Part shown: piece by piece, positions 26,979-36,731 of the stretch
Layout: every line of letters starts with the position of its first letter
Numbering within the stretch: position 1 is the first letter of the stretch
DNA from: Sporosarcina sp. 6E9
GTDB taxonomy: Bacteria; Bacillota; Bacilli; Bacillales_A; Planococcaceae
Reading direction: 5' to 3'
Length of the DNA stretch: 64,000 nucleotides
Assembly (NCBI RefSeq): GCF_017921835.1
Contig: NZ_JAGEMN010000004.1
Coordinates: 62,001 to 126,000, forward strand
Notes under the pieces: generated by a model
What the model was told of the DNA's origin: nothing
The model's database searches: none
Seen by the model: only the letters and a program-made list of their open reading frames with translations
Position numbers and translations under genes: made by a program

Positions 26979-28013
26979 TCAAGATAGTATGAGAGAAGCT
27001 ATTTTTTGATCATCAATAATTTCAATATTCTTATAACCAACAATCCCGGGTTTTCCGGCCAATAATGTGTCACAAACAAATTCATCATTCAACCACATAA
27101 CAATCGCCTTTGGAAGATTCACACCCGCCAGATGACTAAATGGATATCCCCCACCAAATCTTGCGTTCATTTCCAAAACATACGGAATCTCATTGACAAT
27201 AAAGGCATCTACATCAAGATTTCCAATATGCTTTAACTGATTGCTCAACTTTTCACCCATCCTACTTAAACGAGAATCCGTAATCGTTTCTGCACGATCT
27301 GTTTCACCAGAGCGCATCGCAATCTTTTTCTTAATGCACGTTACTTTGTAATTTCCATTAAGATCATTGATTACATCCAAACCGTATTCTTGCCCTTTTA
27401 ATTTTTCTTGGATCACTACGCAATTCTCAATGTTTTGCTGTGATTCAAATGAAAGGTACGTAGATAGGATGTTTCTTTTCGTCTTATTAAATAGAACTTC
27501 CAATTCATTTCGATTTTCAACTTCAAAAATTGAAATTGACCCCATGCCCCATCTTGGCTTTATGATTAATGGAAAACTAACTACATTTTTTCTTAACGCT
27601 TCTAATGCATCGTTTACAGAAAGAAATGTTTCCGGCGTTTTGAAGCCATTCAGCTGTAAATAATTAAAAGTTAACCATTTGTCATTACATATTGTAATGA
27701 CTTCTTTCCTTGACACAATAACCTTTACGCCAATCTCATCAAATCTTGATATATGATTTGCAAGAACTGGTAAATCGATATCAAATAAGGGAATTATTGC
27801 ATCAATATCTTGATCCAAACAATACTTGAGTAAAAATGGAATGTAATCTTCTGAATGGATTAAGGGCGTAACCACAGATTGATCTCCATTTTTCATCGCG
27901 GGGGAATTCGGCGAACTATTTGCAACATGAATCTCTCCGGCGTTTCCTACGGCTTCCTTAAAATAGTTCACTAAGTAGCCTCTTCTACCAGCTGAAGTCA
28001 ATAGAATATTCAT
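26979..28013 (-). CDS. ATP-grasp family ligase
   Basis: 344 residues with an N-terminal pre-ATP-grasp domain (NILLTSAGRRGYLVNYFKEA) and an ATP-grasp fold (FPLIIKPRWGMGSISIF, VVIQEKLKGQEYGLDVI, YVLEMNARFGGGYPFSHLAG with the Mg-binding E and N). Such proteins, often labelled carbamoyl-phosphate-synthase-like, form amide or peptide bonds. It could attach an amino acid to the amino sugar made by the next genes. GGAGGG precedes the ATG. Confidence 0.8.
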   Translation of the reverse strand: MNILLTSAGRRGYLVNYFKEAVGNAGEIHVANSSPNSPAMKNGDQSVVTPLIHSEDYIPFLLKYCLDQDIDAIIPLFDIDLPVLANHISRFDEIGVKVIVSRKEVITICNDKWLTFNYLQLNGFKTPETFLSVNDALEALRKNVVSFPLIIKPRWGMGSISIFEVENRNELEVLFNKTKRNILSTYLSFESQQNIENCVVIQEKLKGQEYGLDVINDLNGNYKVTCIKKKIAMRSGETDRAETITDSRLSRMGEKLSNQLKHIGNLDVDAFIVNEIPYVLEMNARFGGGYPFSHLAGVNLPKAIVMWLNDEFVCDTLLAGKPGIVGYKNIEIIDDQKIASLILS

Positions 28014-28023
28014 TTATTCCCTC

Positions 28024-29517
28024 CTACATTTTTCTCAGAATTAATAAAAGTGCTACTCGGACTCTAGATATAGATCCGACTAGAAATTGAGAAATTGCTT
28101 CAAATTCTTCTACTTTGGCAAGTTTGCAAATGATTGTATAAATCGCAATCCCAAACACAATTTGGCAACTTAATATTATGAAGTTGCTAAACGGCAGTGC
28201 TTCACCTAATAGGAAAACTGCAACTCCCATGATGATTGAATACACAAATACCGGTAATAGATCTTTCATTTGCTCTATAGCTGAATAGGCTATTTCCCTA
28301 GCTGAAAAATACGTATTTATGAATAGTGAAATATAGGAATTGGCTACTGCTGCACCGATCAAACCCATAATTCCAAATCCGAGCCACAAGGACAAAGCGA
28401 TAAGAACCGTCAAAACCGCTTTTTTTATTATTTCTAGCCTTAAAAATAAATCTGATCTGCCTTTAACTTGAAGTATATTTAGGTTAATTGCGTGCAGAGG
28501 ATACAACATACCCGCTAAGCAAAGGAATTGGAAATATACGACAGAAGGAAGCCATTTATCTCCCAATAACAGACTAAAAAGCGGTACCGCAATTGCCGCT
28601 AAACCAATCAATAATGGAAAATTAATAAATGCCGACATTCGTATAATTTTTCTGAATCCGGATTTCAAACGTCTTTCATCGTCTTGAATGCTACTAAGGA
28701 CTGGGTATGATACTCGTTGAACCGCTGCCGCAATAGATTGAGATGCTAGATCCCGAATTTTAATAGCATTTGTATAAAACCCTAATTGTGTCGTCGAATA
28801 CATCCTGCCGATAATTAAGAAGTACAAATTATTGTAAAATGTTTCGATTAACCCTGACAAAAGAAGCTTATAGCCAAATTTGAAAAACTTTTTGAATGAC
28901 TTGATGTTGAATTTCAACGAAGGTATCCATCTGTTAAACAACCAAAAAAGAGTCACTTGTAAGAATTGCATAGAAAGGATATTGATCACGAGGCTCCATA
29001 CACCGAAACCCATTAATGCAAAAATAATGGTTATCGATCCGGATATAATCACTGCAATAATGCTGACTTTAGTAATTGTTTTAAAATCAACTTTCTTTAC
29101 CAGCATCACTTTTTGAATAATCCCCAATGAATTAATAATTAATACGACAGAAAGCGTTCTTATTATTGTTATTAATTCAGGTTCTAGAAAAAATGCACTT
29201 ATTATTGGGGCTAAGAAATAAAGAATGATATACAACAAAATTGCTATCAGTAAATTAAAGTAAAATACTGTTGAATAATCCTCTTGAGTTGTTCCCTGAT
29301 CGCGTATCAACGCTTGCGTAAAACCACTGTCTACAATCGATTCGGAAAGTGCGATAAATACAATAATCATCCCGATAACTCCGAAGTGTTCCGGTAATAA
29401 TAGTCTCGCAAGAATAATCTGGATAATAAATTGGATTCCATGATTTGCTGATAGATCAACAAAACTCCAAAACAAGCCAACCATTGTTTTCCGTTTTAAC
29501 GATGTAGATTCTTTCAT
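28024..29517 (-). CDS. oligosaccharide flippase (Wzx-type)
   Basis: 497 residues with about 12-14 hydrophobic helices and the family start SLKRKTMVGLFWSFVDLSAN and GIQFIIQIILARLLLPEHFG, as in RfbX/MATE-like polysaccharide transporters. It would move undecaprenyl-linked repeat units across the membrane. GGAG precedes the ATG. With the polymerase at 32699 and the Wzz domain at 34683 it defines a Wzx/Wzy-dependent pathway. Confidence 0.88.
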   Translation of the reverse strand: MKESTSLKRKTMVGLFWSFVDLSANHGIQFIIQIILARLLLPEHFGVIGMIIVFIALSESIVDSGFTQALIRDQGTTQEDYSTVFYFNLLIAILLYIILYFLAPIISAFFLEPELITIIRTLSVVLIINSLGIIQKVMLVKKVDFKTITKVSIIAVIISGSITIIFALMGFGVWSLVINILSMQFLQVTLFWLFNRWIPSLKFNIKSFKKFFKFGYKLLLSGLIETFYNNLYFLIIGRMYSTTQLGFYTNAIKIRDLASQSIAAAVQRVSYPVLSSIQDDERRLKSGFRKIIRMSAFINFPLLIGLAAIAVPLFSLLLGDKWLPSVVYFQFLCLAGMLYPLHAINLNILQVKGRSDLFLRLEIIKKAVLTVLIALSLWLGFGIMGLIGAAVANSYISLFINTYFSAREIAYSAIEQMKDLLPVFVYSIIMGVAVFLLGEALPFSNFIILSCQIVFGIAIYTIICKLAKVEEFEAISQFLVGSISRVRVALLLILRKM

Positions 29518-29550
29518 ATGATTTCTCCTAGTGTTTTTAACATCAAAAAA

Positions 29551-30564
29551 CTATCTCATATTTATCTCTTTCTTTATTGACGAATGAGGCTTCCGCTTTA
29601 CGAAGTTAAACTTCACGTCTTTATAATTCGCTAACCTCATGAAGTAGTTTGGATAATTACATCGAATAAATATTTTCGTCTTCACTTTTAACCTATATAA
29701 CTTTGAATAATTATTGAACTTCGATTCTTTTTGTTCTGCAACTTCTCGCTTCAGAACAAGTACTTCAAACTCTAGTTTTAGCTTCACCTTATCAATTTCA
29801 TTACGATACTCGTAATTCGTGTACGAATTAAAACCATCCAAAAGTTCAATTATACCTTCATTTACATTGGTCACATTCTTCCTGACATCAGTACTATTTG
29901 TCATACGGTCAGTCCAAGATCCTTTGACCCCACTTCTATAGGCCGACATAACTTCATTGAAATAATAGGTATAACCTTTACTCGCAAGTATCATTTGCAT
30001 TGGGTAATCGCCAATAGGTGCATTCAGGTAAAAGTCTGGTGGATTCTCCATAAAAGATTTTTGATAAACCATAGAACCTGTAGAGAAAAATCCGCCTCCG
30101 CGAAGAATAGTGTCTTCAATTGGGCTAATTCCATTAGTTTTATATGGTTTTATAATTCCTGCTGCTTGTTTGTTGGGGGCTTTAATTATTTCAGATGCAT
30201 GAAAAGTCATACTACAGTCCGGGTGTTCAACCATATAATCTACTTGTTTTTGCAATTTATATGGGTCAGTCCAATAATCGTCCCCTTCACATTCCGCTAT
30301 ATATTTCCCTCTACTATTTTCTAAAAGCCTAATTGAATTCTTCCTCGCCCCTACATTCTTTTCAGAAGTTATGATTCGAATTGTCCCAGGATGCTTTTCA
30401 GCGTACCCTTCAACAATCTTTTTTGTATTATCGGTGCTGCAATCTTCTCCAATCAGAATTTCAAAATCAAAGTTTGTTTTTTGCATTAAAAAACTTTCAA
30501 TTGCATCCGCAATATAATCCTCATGGTTATATGTCGTACAGTTAACACTGACTAAAATCCCCAT
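29551..30564 (-). CDS. glycosyltransferase family 2
   Basis: About 337 residues, GT-A fold: ILVSVNCTTYNHEDYIADAI at the N-terminus, EILIGEDCSTDNTKKIVEGY and the DxD-type motif AECEGDDYWTDPYKLQKQ. It adds one sugar to the lipid-linked unit on the cytoplasmic face. ATG 30564 has GGGTG at good spacing; GTG 30576 is an alternative start. Confidence 0.86.
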   Translation of the reverse strand: MGILVSVNCTTYNHEDYIADAIESFLMQKTNFDFEILIGEDCSTDNTKKIVEGYAEKHPGTIRIITSEKNVGARKNSIRLLENSRGKYIAECEGDDYWTDPYKLQKQVDYMVEHPDCSMTFHASEIIKAPNKQAAGIIKPYKTNGISPIEDTILRGGGFFSTGSMVYQKSFMENPPDFYLNAPIGDYPMQMILASKGYTYYFNEVMSAYRSGVKGSWTDRMTNSTDVRKNVTNVNEGIIELLDGFNSYTNYEYRNEIDKVKLKLEFEVLVLKREVAEQKESKFNNYSKLYRLKVKTKIFIRCNYPNYFMRLANYKDVKFNFVKRKPHSSIKKEINMR

Positions 30565-30601
30565 TTGTATATTCACCCATTCCTTTTCAATACATCTATA
30601 C

Positions 30602-31537
30602 TCACACTCGAATATTTGTTTTCACATGCTTTTCCGAGTAATACTTTATCGTTTCCGATAACCCTTCTAACAACGTATATTTCAAATCCCACGAAAGTTC
30701 TTGACGCGCTTTTCTATTGTTTAGTATGCTTTTTTCTATCTCACCGACTCTTCTCGGTTCATAGGAAGGCATTGCGGGAATACCCGTTGCTTCAGTAATT
30801 TTAAAATACAAATCTTCAATGCCAGTTTCAGTACAGGAACTTATATTAAAAACACCACTTACTTCGCTTAGTAATGCTAATTGGCAAGCGTGTGCAACAT
30901 CTTTCACATAGATAAAGTCCCGCGTTTGGCTGCCATCATAAATTTTTACTTTTTGGTTGGCTAAAAGTCGATTAATAAAGATTGATATAACTCCCGCTTC
31001 ACCGTTTTCGTTTTGTCTTGGACCATATACATTAGAAAACCGAAGTATGCAGCTTTCAACGCCATTGTATTGGCTATAATGTTTTATATAATTTTCCGCG
31101 GAGTACTTTGAAAGCGCATAAAAAGATTGTGCATGTATTAAGTGTTCTTCATCAATTGGTAAATAAGAAGGTTCGCCATAAACGGCTGCGGTAGAGGCAA
31201 ATAAAAACTTCTTTACATTGTATTTTTTGACCAACTGTAGGAGTTTTACAGTTCCTGCTGTGTTAGTGGAAAAGTCCAAATATGGATCATTCATGGAAGC
31301 CATCACGGATGCTTGGGCGGCTAAATGGATAACATAATCTGGTTTTTCATCTTTAAATACAAATTCCAATTCCGGATCATTCAAATCCATTTTGTAAAGA
31401 TTTACACCTAAAGGAACATTGTCGTGAAATCCAGTGACACAATTATCTACGGAAACTACTTGGAGCTTGTTTTTTAATAATTCCTCGGTTACATGGGATC
31501 CAATAAACCCAGCACCTCCGGTAACTAATACCTTCAA
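30602..31537 (-). CDS. NAD-dependent sugar epimerase/dehydratase
   Basis: Extended SDR, 311 residues: VTGGAGFIGSHVTEELLKN, the catalytic YALSKYSAEN and RFSNVYGPRQNENGEAG. Close in type to UDP-glucose or UDP-GlcNAc 4-epimerases (GalE-like); substrate not fixed by sequence alone. TTG start at 31537 with GGAGG 8 nt upstream. Confidence 0.86.
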   Translation of the reverse strand: MKVLVTGGAGFIGSHVTEELLKNKLQVVSVDNCVTGFHDNVPLGVNLYKMDLNDPELEFVFKDEKPDYVIHLAAQASVMASMNDPYLDFSTNTAGTVKLLQLVKKYNVKKFLFASTAAVYGEPSYLPIDEEHLIHAQSFYALSKYSAENYIKHYSQYNGVESCILRFSNVYGPRQNENGEAGVISIFINRLLANQKVKIYDGSQTRDFIYVKDVAHACQLALLSEVSGVFNISSCTETGIEDLYFKITEATGIPAMPSYEPRRVGEIEKSILNNRKARQELSWDLKYTLLEGLSETIKYYSEKHVKTNIRV

Positions 31538-31550
31538 ATTTTATGCCTCC

Positions 31551-32687
31551 TTAATATGTTGTTTGTATTGTCGTTTCTTGATTAGAGAGAATTACTTTGT
31601 AAAAACTATCCGTTTCGTTGTACATTTTTTCAAATGTGAAATTTTCTTCAAATAATAATCGACCCTTTCTCCCCATTTCCAATCTTAATGAAGTACTTGT
31701 TAGTAATAATGTCAATTTCTTAACCAATTCATCTTGATCATTTTTCGACACCACATAACCGTTCTTCGAATCATAAACTGTTTCTTTTACGCCACCAACG
31801 TTAGATGCTAGTATTGGTAACCCGCATCTCATAGCTTCAAGAATACTTAAGGGAAGGCCCTCCCAGTCTGATAACAGTGCGAATATACTTGATTTATGCA
31901 GTAACTCCGTTATATCATCCCTGTTTCCTAAAAACTCCACTCTGTCACATAGATTTGCTTGCTTAACAAATTCCTTAGCTTCATGAAGTAAAGGTCCATC
32001 GCCTGCAAAACTTACTTTCCACTGAATATGCCGTAATTGGTTTAAGGCTTTTAATAATTGCAATTGTCTTTTTGGCGCTGCAAATCTTGCAACCATAATA
32101 ATAGTCGGTGTTTCCTTGGGATAAACCATTGCTTCTTTCACATTCTGATCGTGAACGCCGTTATGAATTGTATGAACCTTATGCTCTGGAAGAACTTTGT
32201 GTTTTATCGCTAATTCACGGTCATACTCAGATACGGCAATCACCCCATCAGAAATCAGCCCGATTACTTTTTCGAAAAACTTATACATACTTTTCTTTGG
32301 TGCAGGAACACCGTCCGTAAAAGACCAACCATGCGCCGTAAACACAGTTGGTATTCGTAACGACCATCCTGCAATTCTCCCAACAATTCCAGCCTTAGAT
32401 GAATGCGTTGCGACCAGGTCCGGTTGTATTTCTTTTAGTATTTTTCGTAATTCAATTATTGCTTTAATATCTGATTTGATATTCAATTTACGGATTAACG
32501 AGTGACTATATATAACATCAATATTTTTTGCTTCGATAACAGAATGAATATTCTTAGTACCACCGGCTACTAAATATACTTCATGGCCAGAATTTGCTAA
32601 ACCAACAGAAAGGTCCCTTACATGTATTTGTGCCCCTCCAACAGTATCCATTTGAGTAATGACTTGGACAATTTTTATAGTAAGCAC
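31551..32687 (-). CDS. glycosyltransferase family 4
   Basis: About 378 residues, GT-B fold, similar to EpsD/EpsF-type transferases. VITQMDTVGGAQIHVRDLSV at the N-terminus, VFTAHGWSFTDGVPAPKKS in the middle, and the C-terminal nucleotide-sugar site SDWEGLPLSILEAMRCGLPI with the E-x7-E pattern. The start is unusual: GTG 32687 lies almost on top of GGAG, and the codon at ideal distance is ATA, so translation may begin at a rare codon. Confidence 0.85.
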   Translation of the reverse strand: MLTIKIVQVITQMDTVGGAQIHVRDLSVGLANSGHEVYLVAGGTKNIHSVIEAKNIDVIYSHSLIRKLNIKSDIKAIIELRKILKEIQPDLVATHSSKAGIVGRIAGWSLRIPTVFTAHGWSFTDGVPAPKKSMYKFFEKVIGLISDGVIAVSEYDRELAIKHKVLPEHKVHTIHNGVHDQNVKEAMVYPKETPTIIMVARFAAPKRQLQLLKALNQLRHIQWKVSFAGDGPLLHEAKEFVKQANLCDRVEFLGNRDDITELLHKSSIFALLSDWEGLPLSILEAMRCGLPILASNVGGVKETVYDSKNGYVVSKNDQDELVKKLTLLLTSTSLRLEMGRKGRLLFEENFTFEKMYNETDSFYKVILSNQETTIQTTY

Positions 32688-32698
32688 TCCAATCTGAC

Positions 32699-33862
32699 TT
32701 AGTTTCTGTTTACTTGACTACCAATCGGAACCCACGCCAATGCAAGCAAGAACCAAAAGTTTCGCCAATGTAATGTGTCAACAAATAAACTATTAAAGGC
32801 TAAACCGATTAGTGCAGCAAAAATAACTAAATATATATTTCCATCTTCATCTTTTGATGCCCAATAACTTTGATATGCCTTGATAATACTGATTAGAACT
32901 AAAACAACGAGGGAGAGAAATCCTACTACGCCGTTTTCTGTGAATACTCTAGCGTATAAACTATGTGGGGAATACTGGAAAACACTATCCGATTGACCCG
33001 ATCCAACACCAAAAGGATTCAGTAATCCAGTAGTAAATGCAGCTCTTTGTGTATCAAATCGATCATTATCATAGTTTTGGTAACTCAATCTAGAAACGAT
33101 TAAATCTTCAACTATTGGTGTTTGGATAAAATAAATTAAGGCTGGAATTCCAACCAACAATAGCAATGTAAATGTTTTAATTCTTTTTTTAATAAATTCC
33201 CTTTTTAATATAAAGAGAAAAAGTAAAAGTGAAATCGCATAATTTCCCCAAGCCGCTCTGGAAAAACTAACTACAATTCCTGTTGTTAATACTAAAAAAG
33301 ATAAAAAGTATACCATTTTCTTGAAGGTAGTTGCTTCACGCGATTCGGTCATAGCTATCGCAAACAAAGCTGGCATAACCAGAAATGGTCCGAATACATT
33401 CGGATCTTTAAATAATGCTTTTGCCCTGCCGTACATTAAAAATAGATCTTCGTTCGGCAGCACTTGTAAATATGCGAGAATTCCAATACCTGCAGATATA
33501 CAAGCTGATATTAGATATCCTTTTATTATCCATTGAACATTTTCGTGCCTTAAATATTGCCCCACTCCGACGAAAGCAACCCAAGTCAAGGCAAGATAAA
33601 AAGTAATTCCCGTAAATAAATAGGAAACCCCAATTTTTTCTATAAAAAATAGTGAAAGTACATTGCTAACTAGAAAAATACAGATTGTTAGTAATGGAAT
33701 AAAAGTACTTTTTGTGAATTTATAAAATGAAAATAAGAAACCTGCGATTATAAATAAAATCATTAGTAAATCATAGGGCGCTGGTTCAAAGAGAACAAAG
33801 GAACTAACAATCATTGCAAGAAATAAGTAGTTTGCAACTTTCTTTCTTATATTATCCGTCAT
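32699..33862 (-). CDS. O-antigen ligase/polymerase family membrane protein
   Basis: 387 residues, about 10-12 transmembrane helices, with the Wzy_C-type loop between helices (GLLNPFGVGSGQSDSVFQ and PHSLYARVFTENGVVGFLSL, containing the conserved H and the GxGxG-like turn). Likely the repeat-unit polymerase of this locus. GGAGTGAG precedes the ATG. Confidence 0.83.
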   Translation of the reverse strand: MTDNIRKKVANYLFLAMIVSSFVLFEPAPYDLLMILFIIAGFLFSFYKFTKSTFIPLLTICIFLVSNVLSLFFIEKIGVSYLFTGITFYLALTWVAFVGVGQYLRHENVQWIIKGYLISACISAGIGILAYLQVLPNEDLFLMYGRAKALFKDPNVFGPFLVMPALFAIAMTESREATTFKKMVYFLSFLVLTTGIVVSFSRAAWGNYAISLLLFLFILKREFIKKRIKTFTLLLLVGIPALIYFIQTPIVEDLIVSRLSYQNYDNDRFDTQRAAFTTGLLNPFGVGSGQSDSVFQYSPHSLYARVFTENGVVGFLSLVVLVLISIIKAYQSYWASKDEDGNIYLVIFAALIGLAFNSLFVDTLHWRNFWFLLALAWVPIGSQVNRN

Positions 33863-33913
33863 TTTCTCTCACTCCATCAGTCCCCGGTTAAATGAAATAA
33901 TCAATCAGTTGTT

Positions 33914-34663
33914 CTATGTCTTTCGAAAGGTAATAGGATTTTGTATATGAAAATCAGTTCCACTAACTACACTCTCAGCATTCCTGATAAAGTAGTCCAC
34001 CGATCTGGGCGATAATTTCTTTTCTAAATATTCGTAAGCCGGCTTTAACAAGGATGGTCTAGTTTTCGATTCATGGGAGGCTGAAGACACCAATTGGACA
34101 AGACCTTTCCGACAAAGCTTTAATGCCTTATTACGTGTTCTTCTACCATTCATACCTAATATACTTGCAGCCCCAACATGAATAAGTGCGCCTTTGTCCA
34201 CAAACTCACGGACTTTTTCATAGTTATAAAGTAAATCTATATTTTGTTCCACATTAGATATGATTGGAATGTATCCCATCAGTTGCATTTCAAAAAAGAC
34301 ATTTAATGCGAAAGATGGAACTTGGCGGGCTTGAAAACTTATGAATACATATTTATTGCTACCAGCTAATGGCAATAAATTCAGTTTGATATCTTGAGCA
34401 ATCTTTTCATATAGAACAATTTCCATTCCCTCAAACACGGTTACAGGGATCTGCAAATGATTTAACTTTGTGTTGATATTATTGACACGATTACCTATTG
34501 TCATCTCACTATTTGGTAAGCTATCGTATTGATAGAGCGGGGTTGCAATCATATGTGTGATTCCGTCGGCTGCAGCCGACTTTAAAATTCGAATTGTTTC
34601 TTCATCGTTGTCATAACGATTCGCCGACAACCGCACTAATTGACTATGCATATCTACTAACAT
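33914..34663 (-). CDS. CpsB/CapC-like PHP phosphatase homologue, metal site degenerate
   Basis: 249 residues, clearly of the CpsB/YwqE family that dephosphorylates BY-kinases. Most metal ligands are changed. The HxH motif after the N-terminal Asp reads DMHSQ, the DDG turn reads ANRYDN, IATPHH reads IATPLY, AHPER reads ISNVEQN, and SDAH reads SSASH. Only the glutamate of GMEI and isolated histidines remain. The frame is intact, so it may be a structural or regulatory pseudo-phosphatase. ATG 34663 chosen (AAAGG upstream). Confidence 0.8.
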   Translation of the reverse strand: MLVDMHSQLVRLSANRYDNDEETIRILKSAAADGITHMIATPLYQYDSLPNSEMTIGNRVNNINTKLNHLQIPVTVFEGMEIVLYEKIAQDIKLNLLPLAGSNKYVFISFQARQVPSFALNVFFEMQLMGYIPIISNVEQNIDLLYNYEKVREFVDKGALIHVGAASILGMNGRRTRNKALKLCRKGLVQLVSSASHESKTRPSLLKPAYEYLEKKLSPRSVDYFIRNAESVVSGTDFHIQNPITFRKT

Positions 34664-34682
34664 TTCTTTACACAACCTTTCT

Positions 34683-36038
34683 CTAGAAATGCACAATTCT
34701 ATTAGAAGCCTTCACTTTACTGTTTATTACGACTCCCAAAATTGCGCCGCCAACTTTTTTAATAGACTCTAAACTTTGAAATGCTTTTTCTTCATGAGTT
34801 TTGGAAGCGTCAGCAACATATATACAACCATCTACTGACGGCAACAAACTAATCGTATCGGCTTTTGTTAAAGCTGGCGTGTCAATAATAATGACATCAA
34901 ATTGTTCTTTTAATTCATCCAACATTTTAGTCATCTTTTTTGACTGTAGAAATTGCGCTGGATTTGGTGGTAGTGGGCCTGTACTTAAAAATGACAGATT
35001 ATCAGTACTTGTATCTTGAATCACTTGATTTTTTTCATAATAGCCGGAAATAATCGATGTAAGGCCTTTTCTGTCCGGTAAATTAAACCTTTTTCTTGAA
35101 TCTGATCCACGAAGATTAGCGTCAATAAATAGTGTTTTTTGTCCATTCAATGCCAATTTCGCAGCTAAATTACAACCAATGAATGTCTTTCCATCACCTA
35201 CTTCTAAACTTGTCACCATGATTGTCTTCACACTTTTTTGCTTTGTTAAATAATGAATATTCGCAGCTAATTTACTGAAGTCTTCATCCTCTGCTCGGAA
35301 AAATTGCATATCAGTTATATGTTCTTGACCTTTTTTAATATTTTTTAATTTCTTCCATCTACTTGTAGGTGCAACTATTGTTCCTAGAAAAGGTGTTTCA
35401 AGTGTCTCTTCCACTTTTTGCTTTGAATCCAGAAACGGAAAGTAAACTTCCCTTACAATAACTACTGATAGACAAATTAATGTAGCGCCAATAAATGATA
35501 TTACAATATAAAATGGTAAGGAGAGTTCAATCTTTTTGGTGTCTACCTCCGGCTTAACATCATTCAAGATAGTTATATTATCAAGTTTCATAAGTGTCAT
35601 AATTTCATCTTGAAATGTTGTGGCATAGACATTTGCCAGTGCAGATGCTTTTTCTGGAGTTTTCTCAGTAGCCGTAATTTTAATAATTTGAGACCCATTA
35701 CCGACATCAATTTTCACCTGTGCCGCGATCGTTGCTTTTGTATAAGAATCTCCTAGGGCCGCATTCACTTTGCCAATCATATGATCGCTTTTCATAATCT
35801 GTTTATAAGTTTCAATCAATCGTAAATTCGTTTCAATTTCACTCATAACCGCGGATGTATTCTCGGTATTTCCTGTTGTGGAGTTAACAAGTAAATCCGT
35901 CTCCGCTTCGTAGGTTGGCGGGATCAAATAGCCTATGACGCCACCACAAATTGTTAAAAATAGTATAATTATGATAACAACTTTCATATGCTTTTTGATA
36001 GCCTTCACCAAATCTTTCATTTCCATCGTTCTCTTCAT
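34683..36038 (-). CDS. fused Wzz chain-length regulator / BY-kinase-like protein
   Basis: 451 residues. An N-terminal Wzz domain (helix MKVVIIIILFLTICGGVIGY, then YEAETDLLVN) reaches the second helix near residue 180-200 (FYIVISFIGATLICLSVVIV). A cytoplasmic P-loop domain follows: Walker A TSLEVGDGKTFIG, Walker A' LFIDANLRGS with Asn in place of the usual second Asp, and Walker B FDVIIIDTPA. The C-terminus (KASNRIVHF) lacks the usual tyrosine cluster. It probably controls chain length; autophosphorylation is doubtful. Gram-positives usually split these domains into two proteins. Confidence 0.85.
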   Translation of the reverse strand: MKRTMEMKDLVKAIKKHMKVVIIIILFLTICGGVIGYLIPPTYEAETDLLVNSTTGNTENTSAVMSEIETNLRLIETYKQIMKSDHMIGKVNAALGDSYTKATIAAQVKIDVGNGSQIIKITATEKTPEKASALANVYATTFQDEIMTLMKLDNITILNDVKPEVDTKKIELSLPFYIVISFIGATLICLSVVIVREVYFPFLDSKQKVEETLETPFLGTIVAPTSRWKKLKNIKKGQEHITDMQFFRAEDEDFSKLAANIHYLTKQKSVKTIMVTSLEVGDGKTFIGCNLAAKLALNGQKTLFIDANLRGSDSRKRFNLPDRKGLTSIISGYYEKNQVIQDTSTDNLSFLSTGPLPPNPAQFLQSKKMTKMLDELKEQFDVIIIDTPALTKADTISLLPSVDGCIYVADASKTHEEKAFQSLESIKKVGGAILGVVINSKVKASNRIVHF

Positions 36039-36077
36039 GACAAACTACCTCGGAATTTCTGTTTGATTTTTCCCATT

Positions 36078-36731
36078 TCACCAAGCCCCTTTCCCCAAAA
36101 TGACCAGTCCAATTGTTTTAAAGAATATTTTTACATCTAACCAAAAAGATTGATTCTCAATATAGTAGAGATCATACTCAATCTTCATGCCGTGATTAAT
36201 GACGGAACGGCCGTTTGTTTGTGCGTACCCTGTCAAGCCTGGCTTTACTTTTAATCTCACGGCTTGGTACCGGGTATATAATTGCGTAATTTCAGGAATT
36301 TCAGGTCGGGGACCGATTAAACTCATATCCCCCCGCAAAACATTAAACAATTGCGGTAGTTCATCGATACTAAGCTTTCGATAAATCTTTCCGATCTTCG
36401 TAATTTTTTGTTGCTTTGGTGTTTCAAATACGAAATCATTTGGCACTCCGTCCAGCCACTGATAATTATGGGCCTTCTCGGGGTTTGGACATTTTTTCAT
36501 CGTTCTAAATTTCCATATTGTGAAAGGTTGATTATTTTTACCCGTCCTATTTTGTTTAAAAAAAATAGGTCTTCCGGAAAAAATGAGAATAGCAATCGAA
36601 AACAACAACAAAAAAGGACTTAAACAAAGGAGTAAAATAAAACTTACAACGATATCAATTATCCTTTTACATAAAATATAAAGACTTACCTGCGCTTTTT
36701 CTCTTTCTCTTGCGTAGTGTATTTTTTCCAT
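36078..36731 (-). CDS. undecaprenyl-phosphate sugar phosphotransferase
   Basis: Initiating transferase, 217 residues. One N-terminal helix (RIIDIVVSFILLLCLSPFLL) and the catalytic bacterial sugar transferase domain: WKFRTMKKCPNPEKAH, KIYRKLSIDELPQLFNVLRG, DMSLIGPRPEIPE and VKPGLTGYAQTNGRS. It transfers a sugar-1-phosphate to the lipid carrier. ATG 36731 has GGAGG; the longer frame to 36776 is unlikely. First gene of the polysaccharide transcript. Confidence 0.9.
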   Translation of the reverse strand: MEKIHYAREREKAQVSLYILCKRIIDIVVSFILLLCLSPFLLLFSIAILIFSGRPIFFKQNRTGKNNQPFTIWKFRTMKKCPNPEKAHNYQWLDGVPNDFVFETPKQQKITKIGKIYRKLSIDELPQLFNVLRGDMSLIGPRPEIPEITQLYTRYQAVRLKVKPGLTGYAQTNGRSVINHGMKIEYDLYYIENQSFWLDVKIFFKTIGLVILGKGAW

